This document shows positions 1 through 11,223 of a stretch of 64,000 nucleotides of DNA, one piece after another (position 1 is the first letter of the stretch; every line of letters begins with the position of its first letter). The stretch is from Gari tellinella (Eukaryota; Mollusca; Bivalvia; Cardiida; Psammobiidae). Both the position numbers and the translations under genes were made by a program. Under the pieces are notes generated by a model that was not told the origin of the DNA, made no database searches, and was given only the letters and a program-made list of their open reading frames with translations. The stretch covers positions 61,525,848-61,589,847 of the forward strand of contig OV277871.1 of the NCBI GenBank assembly GCA_922989275.2, in the 5' to 3' direction.

Positions 1-270
1 ATGCCAAATCTGACAGAGGCTATTTTAATCCAATCTTTCTCAAACTTGCTCAGATTGATTATGACAATAAGGTCTCAGTTGAGTTCTAAAGTCAAGCTAT
101 AAGTTCTTGAAGGGGTGCAATAATTGTTGAAATCTGATCATTGTGGCAAGAGTTATCTGCCTGTGATATACGTGTACTTTGAAATGCTAGAAAAAGGCTT
201 TATTGCATTATTGTTTACGCTCTAGTGTCTACAAATTTGAAAGGAGTTTGATAAAACTGTAAGTCCGCTC
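1..270 (+). repeat. Degraded 3' part of a family A hairpin/CCGT element
   Basis: The stretch keeps recognisable family A core and 3' flank words: a 'caatctttctcaaacttgct' block, then 'gtgcaataattgttgaaatc', then a 'tttgaaatgctagaaaaagg' block. These occur in the same order as in the better copy at 4591-5958. The 3' hairpin end is lost. From 271 to 578 I see only AT-rich intron. Confidence 0.6.
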
Positions 271-578
271 TATAACTGAAAAAAACATTTCATTAAGTTT
301 TAGCCAAACTTTTGGACAATGTTTGCAATTGTTAAATCTTGGCCATGCTGGTAATAAGGTCACAAGTGACCATTCCATGCCTCCTTTACCCCTTGAAGGA
401 TTTTAATTAAATTTTATTCAAATGTTTGCCTCAGTGATACTTTGTGCTGAACTTGTGCAGTTTTCTCTCTGTGCCTTACTCCTTTTGACAGCTTTTGTGG
501 GTCTTTTTCTGACTTGGTCGGTGTTCTAGTTCTTCACTGAGAATATGTTTTCAAGTAAAGGAATTGCTTTTTTTTCAG

Positions 579-650
579 TGTGCCATATTAAACGAGAAGT
601 TGGAAAGTTTGCTCAAGACACTGAATGAAGAGGCTCAAGCATCTACTCAG
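579..650 (+). CDS. Internal exon 1 of the host gene (coiled-coil-like)
   Basis: This is a 72-bp internal exon, phase 0 at both ends, read from a pyrimidine tract with acceptor ttttttcag and a donor CAG|gtaggt. It encodes 24 residues starting CAILNEKLESLL and ending in EEAQASTQ. Leu/Ile spacing with many Glu, Lys and Gln suggests a coiled coil. It joins in frame to the exon at 6461 across a 5.8-kb intron. The exon is too short for ordinary ORF calling; support comes from splice consensus, an open frame without stops, and phase agreement with four further exons. The protein family is not recognised. The gene's 5' end lies upstream of the window. Confidence 0.72.
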
Positions 651-1299
651 GTAGGTTGCCCATGCCTTAAATAAGCTGTATAGGGGAGATCTAGTCGGTT
701 TTCACAGTAAACGGCCTTTACGGCTGGAACTTTCCCCTACTTCTTTGAGGCAGTACTTTTCCGTCAAAACAATGTCTCTTACGCACTCAGCTATCTAAAT
801 AATAGTTGGAATCTTCCACCAAACTGAAAAGTGAAAGCATTTAATGGTAGACCAAGGCCATTTTGGAAACAAATGAATTGAAGCGATCTCATTGGTAAAA
901 AATTAAACCAGCCAATCAGAGTACAGAATGTATTCACTGCTGGATTTGCATCTTACATGGCTTGTAAATGTTAAAAAAACATTCACTTCTGCATAATGTG
1001 GAGGAATCCTACATGAGTATTTAAGATATCTGAGTGTGGAAAAAGTCATGATTTGCAAGAAAAGCATTGCCTGTAATAAAATTAGCTGACAATTCCAGAC
1101 TTAAAGGCTCTTTACTGTGGAAACAGACTAGAAACAACATAGCCAACTTTTATGTACATTTTCGTTATAAAATCACATACTGTGTGGTTATTTGACAGAA
1201 TTTCATCAAAAAAAGAGTATTTCTTACAATACTAATCATTTCCCTAGAGTACCACAAGAGAATTTCAGTGATCTAGTTGATTTTAGTAATTATAAGCTC
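651..1299. other. Intron 1, AT-rich, no recognised feature
   Basis: Beyond the donor site I see no repeat copy, RNA gene or exon here. The open frame that begins near 1192 is the lead-in to the minisatellite frame and has no splice support. Confidence 0.5.
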
Positions 1300-3464
1300 C
1301 CTATTATATACTCCCTATTCTCACGTATTGTAAAGCTCCAGTTTGTCCTCTCCTGTGATACCCTATTCTCTCTTATTGTAAAGCTCCAGTTTGTCCTCTC
1401 CTGTGATACCCTATTCTCTCGTATTGTAAAGCTCCAGTTTGTCCCCTCTTGTAACTCCCTATTCTCATGTATTGTTAAGCTCCAGTTTGTCCTCTCCTGT
1501 GATACCCTTTTCTCTCGTATTGTAAAGCTCCAGTTTGTCCCCTCTTGTAACTCCCTATTCTCATGTATTGTAAAGCTCCAGTTTGTCCCCTCTTGTAACT
1601 CCCTATTCGCACGTATTGTAAAGCTCCAGTTTGTCCCCTCCTGTAACTCCCTATTCTCACGTATTGTAAAGCTCCAGTTTGTCCCCTCCTGTGATACCCT
1701 ATTCTCTCGTATTGTAAAGCTCCAGTTTGTCCCCTCTTGTTACTCCCTATTCTCACGTATTGTAAAGCTCCAGTTTGTCCCCTCTTGTAACTCCCTATTC
1801 GCACATATTGTAAAGCTCTTGTTTGTCCCCTCCTGTAACTCCCTATTCTCACGTATTGTAAAGCTCCAGTTTGTCTCCTCTTATAACTCCCTATTCTCAT
1901 GTATTGTAAAGCTCCAGTTTGTCCCCTCCTGTGATACCCTATTCTCTCGTATTGTAAAGCTCCAGTTTGTCCTCTCCTGTGATACCCTATTCTCTCGTAT
2001 TGTAAAGCTCCAGTTTGTCCTCTCCTGTGATACCCTATTCTCTCGTATTGTAAAACTCCAGTTTGTCCCCTCCTGTGATACCCTATTCTCTCGTATTGTA
2101 AAGCTCCAGTTTGTCCCCTCCTGTGATACCCTATTCTCTCGTATTGTAAAGCTCCAGTTTGTCCTCTCCTGTGATACCCTATTCTCTCGTATTGTAAAGC
2201 TCCAGTTTGTCCTCCCCTGTGATACCCTATTCTCTCGTATTGTAAAGCTCCAGTTTGTCCTCTCCTGTGATACCCTATTCTCTCATATTTTAAAGCTCCA
2301 GTTTGTCCTCTCCTGTGATACCCTATTCTCTCGTATTGTAAAGCTCCAGTTTGTCCTCTCCTGTGATACCCTATTCTCACGTATTGTAAAGCTCCAGTTT
2401 GTCCCCTCCTGTGATACCCTATTCTCTCGTATTGTAAAGCTCCAGTTTGTCCTCTCCTGTGATACCCTATTCTCTCCTATTGTAAAGCTCCAGTTTGTCC
2501 TCTCCTGTGATACCCTATTCTCTCGTATTGTAAAGCTCCAGTTTGTCCTTTCCTGTGATACCCTATTCTCTCGTATTGTAAAGCTCCAGTTTGTCCTCTC
2601 CTGTTATACCCTATTCTCACGTATTGTAAAGCTCCAGTTTGTCCCCTCCTGTGATACCCTATTCTCTCGTATTGTAAAGCTCAAGTTTGTCCTCTCCTGT
2701 GATACCCTATTCTCTCGTATTGTAAAGCTCCAGTTTGTCCCCTCCTGTGATACCCTATTCTCTCGTATTGTAAAGCTCCAGTTTGTCCCCTCTTGTAACT
2801 ACCTATTCTCATGTATTGAAAAGCTCCAGTTTGTCCTCTCTTGTAATTCCCTATTCTCACGTATTGTAAAGCTCCAGTTTGTCCCCTCTTATAACTCCCT
2901 ATCTCCCTTTTCTCATGTATTGTTAAGCTCCAGTTTGTCCCCTCCTGTTACTCCCTATTCTCACGTATTGTAAAGCTCCAGTTTGTCCCCTCCTGTGATA
3001 CCCTATTCTCTCGTATTGTAAAGCTCCAGTTTGTCCCCTCTTGTAACTCCCTATTCTCACGTATTGTAAAGCTCCAGTTTGTCTCCTCTTATAACTCCCT
3101 ATTCTCACGTATTGTTAAGCTCCAGTTTTTCCCCTCCTGTTACTCCCTATTCTCACGTATTGTAAAGCTCCAGTTTGTCCCCTCTTGTAACTCCCTATTC
3201 TCACGTATTGTTAAGCTCCAGTTTGTTCCCTCCTGTTACTCCCTATTCTCACGTATTGTAAAGCTCCAGTTTGTCCCCTCTTGTAACTCCCTATTCGCAC
3301 GTATTGTAAAGCTCCAGTTTGTCCCCTCCTGTAACTCCCTATTCTCACGTATTGTAAAGCTCCAGTTTGTCCCCTCTTATAACTCCCTATTCTCACGTAT
3401 TGTTAAGCTCCAGTTTGTCCCCTCCTGTTTCTCTCTATTCTCATGTATTGTAAAGCTCCAGTTT
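1300..3464. repeat. 48-bp minisatellite, about 45 copies
   Basis: A tandem array has a 48-bp unit containing attgtaaagctccagtttgt. Two monomer types alternate. One ends ctcctgtgataccctat. The other ends ctcttgtaactccctat and usually carries tcacg or tcatg in place of tctcg. The centre (about 1920-2780) is nearly pure first type, while both flanks mix the two. An ~8-base insertion near 2891 shifts the register. Because 48 is a multiple of 3 and the unit lacks stops in one frame of each strand, long false frames run through it on both strands. It lies inside intron 1 and abuts a family B element on its right. Confidence 0.95.
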
Positions 3465-4590
3465 AGGGGGGGGCATATAGTCGCCGCTTTGTCCGTCCAT
3501 CCCTGTTTCCGTCCGTCTGTCCATCTGTCCGTCTGTTCGTCCGCACATCCAGGAGGCACATTATGGGGTCCTAACCTGGCAGTTTGGGGTCATTAACCTG
3601 GCCAGTTAGTGATTGTGGGGTTGAAAGAGAGTATTGTGGGGTTAAAAATGGCGTTTGTGGGGTTAGTTTTAGGGTTAGGGTTTATATAGCATCTAACCCC
3701 ACAACACTTGTCTCCTAAGAAAGTCAGTCCGTCTGTCCATCCGTCCGTCACGCTTTTTTGTCTGGAGCATATCTCTTGAACGGTACACCATAGGTTGATG
3801 AAACTTGATACAGTGATAGAGAATGACAGGAGGAGGTGCAGTACACAAGAACCGTAACTCTCTCACCTCCCAATTTTGAATTATATCTCTTTTTCTCATA
3901 AAAAAAATCAATTTTGTCCGGAGCATGTCTCTGGACCGTTACACTGAAAGTTGATGAACCTTGTAACAGTGATATAGGATGACTAAAGGAAGTGCAGTAC
4001 ACAAGAACGGTAACTCTGTCATCTCCCAATACTGAATTATCTCCCTTTTCCTAAAAAATACAAAACAATTTTGTCCGGAGTATATCTCTTGACTGCTACA
4101 CCGTAAGTTAATGGAACTTCATACAGTGATAGGTCATGACATAAGGAGGTGCAGTACACAAGAACCATGACTCTGTCATCTCCCAATATTTAATCAAATT
4201 TTGTCTGGAGCATATCTCCTGAGCATTGCATTGTAAGTTGATGAAACTTGATACAGTGATACGAGATGACAGAGGGAGTGCTGTACTCAAGAACCATAAC
4301 TCTGTCATCTCCCAATATTGAATTATCTCCCTTTTTCTACATAATTTTTTTAAAAAATCAAATTTTCTGCCGCACTGTAACTTGAACCTTGATACTGTGT
4401 TAGAGGATGACAAAAAGAAGTGTAGTACACAAAAAAAAATTATAACTCTGTCATCTCCAAATATTGAATTGCCTCCCTTTTTCATAATAAAATCATTTTT
4501 GTCCGATGCATATCTCCTGAATGTTACATCTTAAGTTGATGAAACTTGATACTGTGTTCACCTACTAAACATGCTATACCTTGGGCTTTT
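3465..4590 (+). mobile_element. Family B hairpin/CCGT element, both ends truncated
   Basis: It begins within the right arm of the 5' hairpin (gggggcatatagtcgccgc, compare 51395) and continues into a gtccgtccgtctgtcc tract. The core has about six monomers of ~156 bp, or shorter where damaged. Each carries gtccggagcatatctc, then ttgatgaaacttgatacagtgat, then gcagtacacaagaacc. The 3' end is cut by the family A element starting at 4591. The 5' hairpin arm seems replaced by the minisatellite. Confidence 0.75.
3546..3725 (+). mobile_element. Insert module M4 inside the CCGT tract of family B
   Basis: About 180 bp of unrelated sequence separates two parts of the CCGT tract: gttcgtccg on the left and cagtccgtctgtccatccgtccg on the right. 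Its ends are weakly inverted (aggaggca and gtctcct). It contains 'cattaacctggccagtt' and the telomere-like ttagggttaggg, both also found in module M3. Confidence 0.5.
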
Positions 4591-5958
4591 TAGCTCACCT
4601 GAGCTAGCTCAGGGTGAGCTTTTGCAATCCTTGAATGTCCATCGTCCGGCGTCAACAATTTTAGTGTTTACACTCTAGAGACCACAATATTTATCCAATC
4701 TTTCTCAAACTGGTTCAGATGGTATATTGCCATAAGAGTTCAGATGAGTTCGATTATGGTTGTAATCAGACAAAAAGGTCATGAGTTATCTACCTTTGAA
4801 CTGCTGAAAATGCCATATTTAACGGTGTTTACACTCTAGAGGCCACAGTATTTATCTAATCTTTCTAAAACTTGCCCAGATTGTATATGACCATAAGAGT
4901 TCGGACAAGTTCGATTTTGGTTGAAATCAGACTAATAGATCAAGAGTTATCTACCTTTGAATTGCTAAAAATGCCATATTTAACGGTGTTTACACTCTAG
5001 AGGCCACAGTATTTATCCAATCTTTCTAAAACTTACCCAGATTGTGTATGACCATAACAGTTCGGATGAGTTCGATTTTGGTTGAAATCGGACAAAAGAT
5101 CAAGCGTTATCTACCTTTAAATTGCTGAAAATGCCATACTTAACAGTGTTTACACTCTAGAGGCCACAATTTTTATCCAATCTATCTCAAACCTGCTCAG
5201 ATTGTATATTACTATAAGAGTTCAGATGAGTTTGATTATGGATGAAATCAGATCTATAGGTCGAGAGTTATCTACCTTTGAATTGCTGAAAATGCCATAT
5301 TTAACGATGTTTACACTCTAGAGGTCACAAATGTTATCCAATCTTTCTCAAACTTACTCAGATTGTATATTACCATAAGACTTCGGATGAGTTCAATTAT
5401 GGTTGTATTCGGATCAATAGGTCAAAAGTTATCTACCTTTGAATTGCTGAAAATGATATATTTAACAGTGTTGACTCTCTAGAGGCCACAATATTTATCC
5501 AAGCTCTCTCAAACTTGCCCAGATTGTATATGACCATAAGAGTTCAAAAAAGGGTGATTATGGTTGGAATCAGATAAATACATCAAGAGATATCTACCTT
5601 TGAATTGCTGAAAATGCCATATTTTACAGCGTTTACACTCTTGCAACTACAGTTTTCAATGGATTTTGATTATACGTGTACACAAAGGATGTAGCGTTCT
5701 GGAAGGAGTGCAATTATTGTTGAAATGTAATCATTAGGGCAATAGTAACCTGCCCTTGATATACTTTGAAATGCTAGAAAAAGGCTTCATTTCAGTATTG
5801 TTGAGGCTCTAGTTATCTGCCTTTGATGTACTCTACTATACTACAGTAGGTCGACAAACTTGAATGGATTTAGAATAAAATGGGTGAAATTCAAAGGTAA
5901 AGTTATCAGGCTTCATTACAAATGGTGAGCGATATCAGGGCCTTCAGGCCCTCTTGTT
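4591..5958 (+). mobile_element. Family A hairpin/CCGT element, near complete
   Basis: The 5' end is TAGCTCACC, then a loop, then GGGTGAGCT, forming a hairpin, followed by a degenerate CCGT/CGTC tract. The core has about six monomers of ~161 bp, each opening with acactctagaggccaca. A unique 3' flank holds ttgcaactacagttttcaat and gtgcaattattgttgaaat. The end is ggtgagcgatatca, then the hairpin agggccttcaggccct, then CTTGTT. GCTCACCTG at the start and CAGGTGAGC near the end of intact copies are inverted. The layout is that of bivalve pearl and HINE-type elements. No protein is encoded. Confidence 0.9.
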
Positions 5959-6208
5959 CTTTTTGGGCATAAGAGTTCGGATGAGTTTGATTATGGTTGA
6001 AATCAGAATAATAGGTCGTGAGTTATCTACCTTTGAATTGCTTGATGTACTCTACTATACTAGAATTATGAGATTGTATTCCAAAATTGTTTACATGCTA
6101 TACTACAAATTTGAATGGATTTAGATTAAAATGGGTGAAACAGAAAGGTAAAATATCAGGCTTCAGTACAACAGGTGAGCGATATCAGGGCCTTCAGGCC
6201 CTCTTGTT
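5959..6208 (+). mobile_element. Family A 3'-end fragment, directly behind a complete copy
   Basis: Part of one core monomer is fused to the 3' flank and the terminal hairpin agggccttcaggccct plus cttgtt. It follows head to tail on the previous copy, which suggests an internal deletion of a tandem insertion. Confidence 0.85.
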
Positions 6209-6460
6209 ACTAAAGTGCAGGGGTGGGAGCATTGTCAACAGCAGTGGGCTTCCTTCCAGGTCACTGGCTAACTGCACGTTTGTTATGTTGCAATAATTTG
6301 TCAAAAATAAATAAATTTGTAAATAGCTAAAAATAGAGAGACTTTATAAGAAACTTGAAATGGCCATTTGAAGTTTCAGGGGTCAATGAGTTAAACATTA
6401 TGCAGAATGTGTGGTTGTAATAGACACTATACAGTGTTACTGTGTTTTATCTCATTTCAG

Positions 6461-6571
6461 CTGGACCGTGATGAACAATTGATGTATAATGAAGCCAAAG
6501 CTGTACCAGTAGGCAGAGACAATCGTGACCTCAGTCTAGGTCCAATCACTCCTACCCTCAAACAAAAACCT
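6461..6571 (+). CDS. Internal exon 2 of the host gene
   Basis: This is a 111-bp exon of exactly 37 codons, phase 0 at both ends. The acceptor is ctcatttcag and the donor is CCT|gtaagt. The peptide starts LDRDEQLMYNEAKAVPVG and ends in SLGPITPTLKQKP. It is hydrophilic and charged, and turns proline-bearing near its end, consistent with the exit from a coiled coil. It joins in frame with the previous exon and with the exon at 10349. No known domain is recognised. Confidence 0.8.
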
Positions 6572-7166
6572 GTAAGTTTGCTAAACAGCTACAGTATAAC
6601 CTCCCATAACACAATTCCCAACATAAAATCGGTGTAAACTAAACTTAGCGTCTTAAATACTTGATAATTATAATATTTTATCAGAGTTTCCTAAAGCTTA
6701 ACACAGGTGTCAGCAAACATCACGTCTTGAACAAGTTGGCATTTCAACCTTCTTCAATCAAAACCTAGGTCACTGTTTCTATAAGTTAAAGTCAGGTGAC
6801 TAATACAATGCCTTATTTCGTTCAGATTCAAAATTCCTATTTTTGCCCGACTGGAATCTAAGATCATCTATGTATCCATCTGTCTGTGTGCATGAGGTTA
6901 ACCAGATTTTACTTTCTCATCTAGCATCAACAGCACTTTCTCAGCCTTGAATACTTATAGTCTTCTTTACCCATTCTAGTTAAATTTGTTTTGGGACCAT
7001 GTTGACAAGATTTGTCCCTGTGATTCTTTTGTGTACAAATGTGCAAAAATAGTGTTTTGCACCAATCTTTCTCAGAAAAATGGCCTATTGGAATAGTCAC
7101 TGTGACTTGCATCACTAAGCTCCTTGTCACAGTGGGTTTGAATCCAGGTCAGGGCATTCAGATTTT
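6572..7166. other. Intron 2 start with a degraded repeat remnant
   Basis: Around 6895-6990 are words (aaccagattttactttctcatctagcatcaacagc) shared with the family G core at 15890-16340, so this is an old fragment. Near 7128-7160, gggtttgaatccaggtcagggca resembles a tRNA-derived SINE B box, but no full SINE is visible. Confidence 0.35.
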
Positions 7167-7416
7167 TAGCTCACCTGAGCTAGCTCATGGTGAGCTTTTG
7201 CAACTGTCTGTTGTCCATCGCTCGTCGTCATCATCAATTTTAGTGTTAACATTTTATAGGCCACAACTTTTATCCAATCTTTCTCAAACTTGCTCAGATT
7301 GTATGTGACCATAATAGTTTGAATGAGTTTGATTCTAAATGGTTGATATCAGACTAATAAATCAAGATTTATCTAATTGCTTAAAATGCCATATTTAATA
7401 GTAGTGTTTATACTAC
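7167..7416 (+). mobile_element. Family A 5' part
   Basis: It has the 5' hairpin TAGCTCACCTGAGC...GGTGAGCT, a CGTC tract and one and a half core monomers. It stops at tttatac, where tacccttgggaaaaaagcta begins. That word closely resembles the terminus of the 11.7-kb transposon at 17396. Confidence 0.8.
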
Positions 7417-9409
7417 CCTTGGGAAAAAAGCTAGAATCGTCTCAAAAAATTCAGTTAGATCTACTTAACATTACTTATGTTATAGTGAAAAGAAAACAAA
7501 CAAATACATAGAGGATAACTGTTTTTTTCAGTATAAGATAGAAATTTATTTATGCTTTTCGGTGGATTACCACGAAATAGCAGTGGATTATCACTTGGTA
7601 ATCCACTGCAGTGGATTATCACCAATCACTTTTATTATGAATTTTCCCCGTAGGGCTCCCCAAGAATCGTAGTCAATCGTGTCTTATCGTTAAATTCCGG
7701 CAGTCCGATTTGTCGCGAACTACTCGCCGGAAGAGCACGAATCCAAATCTTATACTGAAAAAAACAATTATCCTCTATTTAATCCATTGAGTGAACATCA
7801 GACGTTATATTTTCATGAGTGAACAGTCTGATGTTCACGAAATGGATTAAATTCGATCTTATACTGAAAAATACAATTATTCTATTTATTTATGCTTTTA
7901 AGCCACTTTTTAGCTCACCTGGCACGTACTGAGCTATTTTGATCGTCCTCTGTCCGTCGTCCGTTCGTTCGTCCGTCCGTTCGTCGTCAACAATTTCTTT
8001 AAACGACATCTCCTCCAAAACTACTGGATAGATTTTTACCAAATTTAGCCTGAATGATCCTTATATGGTCCTCTTTCAAAGTTGTTCAAATATTTCTGGT
8101 CCGTTGCATATCTAGGTCACAGGAGCTAAAAATAGATTTTTTCAATGAAAACTGAAAAAATCTTCTTGTCTGAAACCACAGTACCCTGAGCTTAGATATT
8201 TGGCACGAAGAATCGTCTTCAGGTCCTCTATCAAGATTGTTCAAATTATGTCCCTGGGGTAAAAAAATGACCCCGCCCCGGGGGTCGTAAATTTACATAG
8301 AGTTATATTGTGAAATCTTTAAATATCTTTTCTCTGAAACTGATATGGCCACAGCTTTGATATTTGGCATGATGATTCTTCTAGAAGTCCTTAACCAATA
8401 TTGTAAATATGGTTCTGGTCAGTTGCATATCTAGGTCACAGGAGCTAAAAATAGAATTTTTCAATGAAATCTTAAAAAATCTTCTTGTCTGAAACCACAG
8501 TACCCTGAGCTTAGATATTTGGCACAAAGCATCTTCTTCAGGTCCTCTATCAAGATTGTTCGAATTATGTCCCTCGGGTAAAAAATGACCACGCCCTGGG
8601 GGGTGTCCTGATTTTACATAGAGTTATGTAGTGAAATCTTCAAACATCTTTACCTCTGAAACTAATATGGTCAGAGCTTTGATATTTGGCATGATGACAC
8701 TTGTAGAAGCCCTTAACCAATAATGTAAATATGGTTCTGGTCCGTTGAATATCTAGGTCACAGGAGCTAAAAATAGATTTATGTCTCTGGGGTGAAAAGT
8801 GATCCCATACCAGGGGTTATGTGACCCTTGTGTTGGTTTTTCCAGGTGAGCGACATTTAGGCCTGCATGGGCCTCTTGTTAAACGAAATTGTTCGACAAT
8901 TGTGAAGCGAAAGTAAATGATTTACCCCGTGTTGAGCCCCAACTTTATATCGAACACATTTTCGAAACAGTTTCCCGTACGATGACGTCACTTATTTATT
9001 GATTTGACGTCATCCGAATTACGTCGTTGCTCCCGAGTTTGGATTCGTGTTCTTCCGTTGAGTAGTTCGCGACAAAATGGACTGCCGGAATTTAACGATA
9101 AGACACGATTGACTTCGATTCTTGGGGAGCCTTACGGGGAAACTTCATAATAAAAGTGCGCGTGACGATAATCCCACTGCTCAAAGGAGTGGATTACCAA
9201 GTGATAATCCACTGCCTTTTCACGGTAATCCATAGAAAAGCATAAATACATGTCAATAATTGTCATGAATTTGAACCTACTAAGCAGTACTTTCTATCTT
9301 AGCAAATGATAGCTGTAAGATGGGTAAAGGGAAAGCCACATTCTATTTTACTCTCAACCTGCTGTATTAATTAAGGTCACTCATCTTCAAAACCAGACAA
9401 AGACAATGG
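7417..9409. mobile_element. Long-TIR DNA element, disrupted by a family C insertion
   Basis: Two arms of roughly 200 bp are inverted copies: about 7545-7747 and 9032-9247. Shared words include ggcagtccgatttgtcgcgaactact on the left against agtagttcgcgacaaaatggactgcc on the right, and gataatccactg in both. The sequences outside the arms (7430-7510 and 9250-9405) match a single continuous stretch at about 24429-24660 in reverse complement, which looks like a related unfilled site. Between the arms are a smaller palindrome (agaggataactg...caattatcctct) and a family C element. No transposase is seen. Confidence 0.7.
7911..8880 (+). mobile_element. Family C hairpin/CCGT element
   Basis: The start is tagctcacctggcacgtactgagct, then a ccgtccgttcgtcgtc tract. 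The core is a higher-order unit of ~310-320 bp: a 'cttcttgtctgaaaccacagt' half alternates with an 'atatctaggtcacaggagctaaaaatag' half. It ends ccaggtgagcgacatttaggcctgcatgggcctcttgtt. It is inserted between the arms of the surrounding long-TIR element. Confidence 0.85.
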
Positions 9410-10135
9410 ACTAATAGGTCAATAGTTATCTACCTTTGAATTGTTGAAAATGCCATATTTAACAGTGTTTACACCATATAGAGGCTAAATTTTTTATCCA
9501 ATCTTTCTCAAACTTTCTCAGATTGTATATAAACCATGAGAGTTCAGATGAGTTTGATTATTGTTGTAATCGGACCAATAGGTCAAGATTTATCTACCTT
9601 TGAATCGCTTAAAATACCTTATTTAACAGTGTTTACACATTAGAGACCACAATTTTTATCCAATCTTTCTCATGAAAACTTGCTCAGATTGCATAAGTTT
9701 GAAAATGGTTAAAATCAATCTATTTGGTCAAGAGTTATCTGCATTTGATGTGTTGAAAATGCCTTATCTAACAGTGTTTATACTCCAGCAACTACAGTTT
9801 TCAATGGTTTTGATAATACTTGCACACAATGTTTATAGCTGTTTATAGGAGTGTACTTATTGTTGAAGTCTGATGATTGTGGCAAGATTTATCTGCCCTT
9901 GATATACTTTGAAATGATAGGAAAGGCTTTATTTCAGTATTGTTTACGCTCTAGTTATCTGCCTTTGATGTACTCTACTATACTAGAATAATTTGTGTTC
10001 CAATATTGTTTACACACTATATATAGTCTACAAATTTGAATTGATTTAGATTAATATAGGTGAAACTCAAAGGTAAAGCTTTCAGGCTTCTTTACAACAG
10101 GTAAGTGATATCAGGGCCTTCAAGGCCCACTTGTT
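9410..10135 (+). mobile_element. Family A 3' part
   Basis: Core monomers resume with gtcaatagttatctacctttgaattg, followed by the standard 3' flank and the end ggtaagtgatatcagggccttcaaggcccacttgtt. The terminal hairpin has mutated. It may be the other half of the copy cut at 7416, although the junctions are not exact. Confidence 0.75.
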
Positions 10136-10290
10136 CATGTTGAGAAGCCTTTCAGCTGGCTTGCGGAAGGTCGGTAGTTCTACCCAGTTGGGGATTTGTG
10201 CCTAAAACAGTGCATAAAGGTTGTCTGGGGTCTTCCTCCACCTGTAATTAACTGGACGTCGCAATATGACTGAAATACATATAAAGCCAT
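10136..10290 (+). mobile_element. tRNA-derived SINE fragment
   Basis: The tract contains cttgcggaaggtcggtagttctaccc, resembling a polymerase III B box region, followed by ggggtcttcctccacctgtaa and ggacgtcgcaatatgac. This order is familiar from widespread molluscan SINEs. The 5' part and the tail are missing or decayed. Confidence 0.6.
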
Positions 10291-10348
10291 GTAGAATTCA
10301 AATCATTCATGCAATGTTTTCATGCAATTTTTATGTGTTTCTTTTAAG

Positions 10349-10436
10349 ACAATTTTCAAGCCAAGAGATGCATTAATGTCGAGAGCAAACAGTTTGAAGA
10401 AGGCTGTGCGGCAGATTATTGAACACACTGAGCGAG
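10349..10436 (+). CDS. Internal exon 3 of the host gene
   Basis: This 88-bp exon enters in phase 0 and leaves in phase 1, with acceptor gtttcttttaag and donor GAG|gtaagc. The peptide begins [20 protein letters not shown] and ends RQIIEHTER; the split codon completes as Ala with the next exon. The basic-amphipathic stretch suggests a conserved helix. It joins in frame to 30700 across a 20.3-kb intron. No family assignment is made. Confidence 0.8.
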
Positions 10437-11223
10437 GTAAGCTTATGTTATTATATAAACAGTGTAACATGAACCCTTTCACTGCCAAGTAACCTCATTA
10501 CCCTTCTCAACACAATCATGTATTACCCTTAATAATGTCATCTCCTCTATCTTCTGAAATTTAGAATTTTAGCTCACCTGCTCAGAGTTAGCTTTAGTGA
10601 TACTTGAATGTCCAGCCAGGTTTTTTTCTCAGAGTTAGGAGAAGGGGCCTGGCCTTTCTGGAGGGGAAAAAATTAAGCAGGAAAGCTAGTTTTAGGGGAA
10701 AAAATAAGCGCGAAATGAATGGTTCTAGGAAAATTTCAGAAATTTAACTTATCATTGTAATGATTAATAAGGGATATTGCAAATGAACAGAGTCTTAAAT
10801 ACAGTTCTGATTAATATAATAATTGAAACTGCTTTACACTTGAATTCTGATACCATTAGTTTAATCCTTTTGCTGTCAATGAGGCTTAAACGCGCGTTTG
10901 CAAACAATTTGGATCCTGATCAGAAGCTGCGTAATGCCGCTTCTGATCAGGACAAAAACAATTTGACACTCTTATCTATATTAATAATGTCATACAACGT
11001 TACATCTAACTTTGTAAAGTGTCTTGCAGACAACAATACTGAAACAGAAGACAATAAAGCAGGAGGGGGTAAAAATCTCCTGAATAATTTGATTATGAAA
11101 GGGTTAATACAATTATTAAAACTTCTTTACAACTGGTCAAGACTGTTTCTTTATTAAATTATATGACCTCAATACTACTGTCACTCAATTTATATTAAAC
11201 GCATTTCCTAAATTATATCTAAA
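10437..11223. other. Intron 3 start, mostly decayed repeats
   Basis: At 10569-10620 is a stub of a hairpin/CCGT element (ttttagctcacctgctcagagttagcttt). At about 10912-10955 is a hairpin, tcctgatcagaagc...gcttctgatcagga. The short open frame at 10777 has no supporting features. Confidence 0.45.

Noticed and set aside
1192..2973. Long plus-strand frame of 593 codons with a 16-residue repeat
   Set aside because: It is the 48-bp minisatellite read in frame. The unit length is a multiple of 3 and lacks stops. The array is intronic and the frame also runs open on the other strand.
1475..3396. Minus-strand repeat frames (MRIGSYKRGQTGALQY type)
   Set aside because: Mirror product of the same minisatellite; no start context, splice sites or ends outside the array.
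1300..3464. CRISPR-like regular array
   Set aside because: The repeats are contiguous 48-bp monomers with no unique spacers, in animal intron sequence. It is a minisatellite.
3660..3690. Interstitial telomere array
   Set aside because: Only two or three degenerate TTAGGG-like units, and they recur as part of a mobile module, so this is not a telomere or fusion point.
10777..11157. 126-codon frame
   Set aside because: Asn/Leu-rich chance frame in AT-rich sequence that includes a DNA hairpin; no family features or splice signals.
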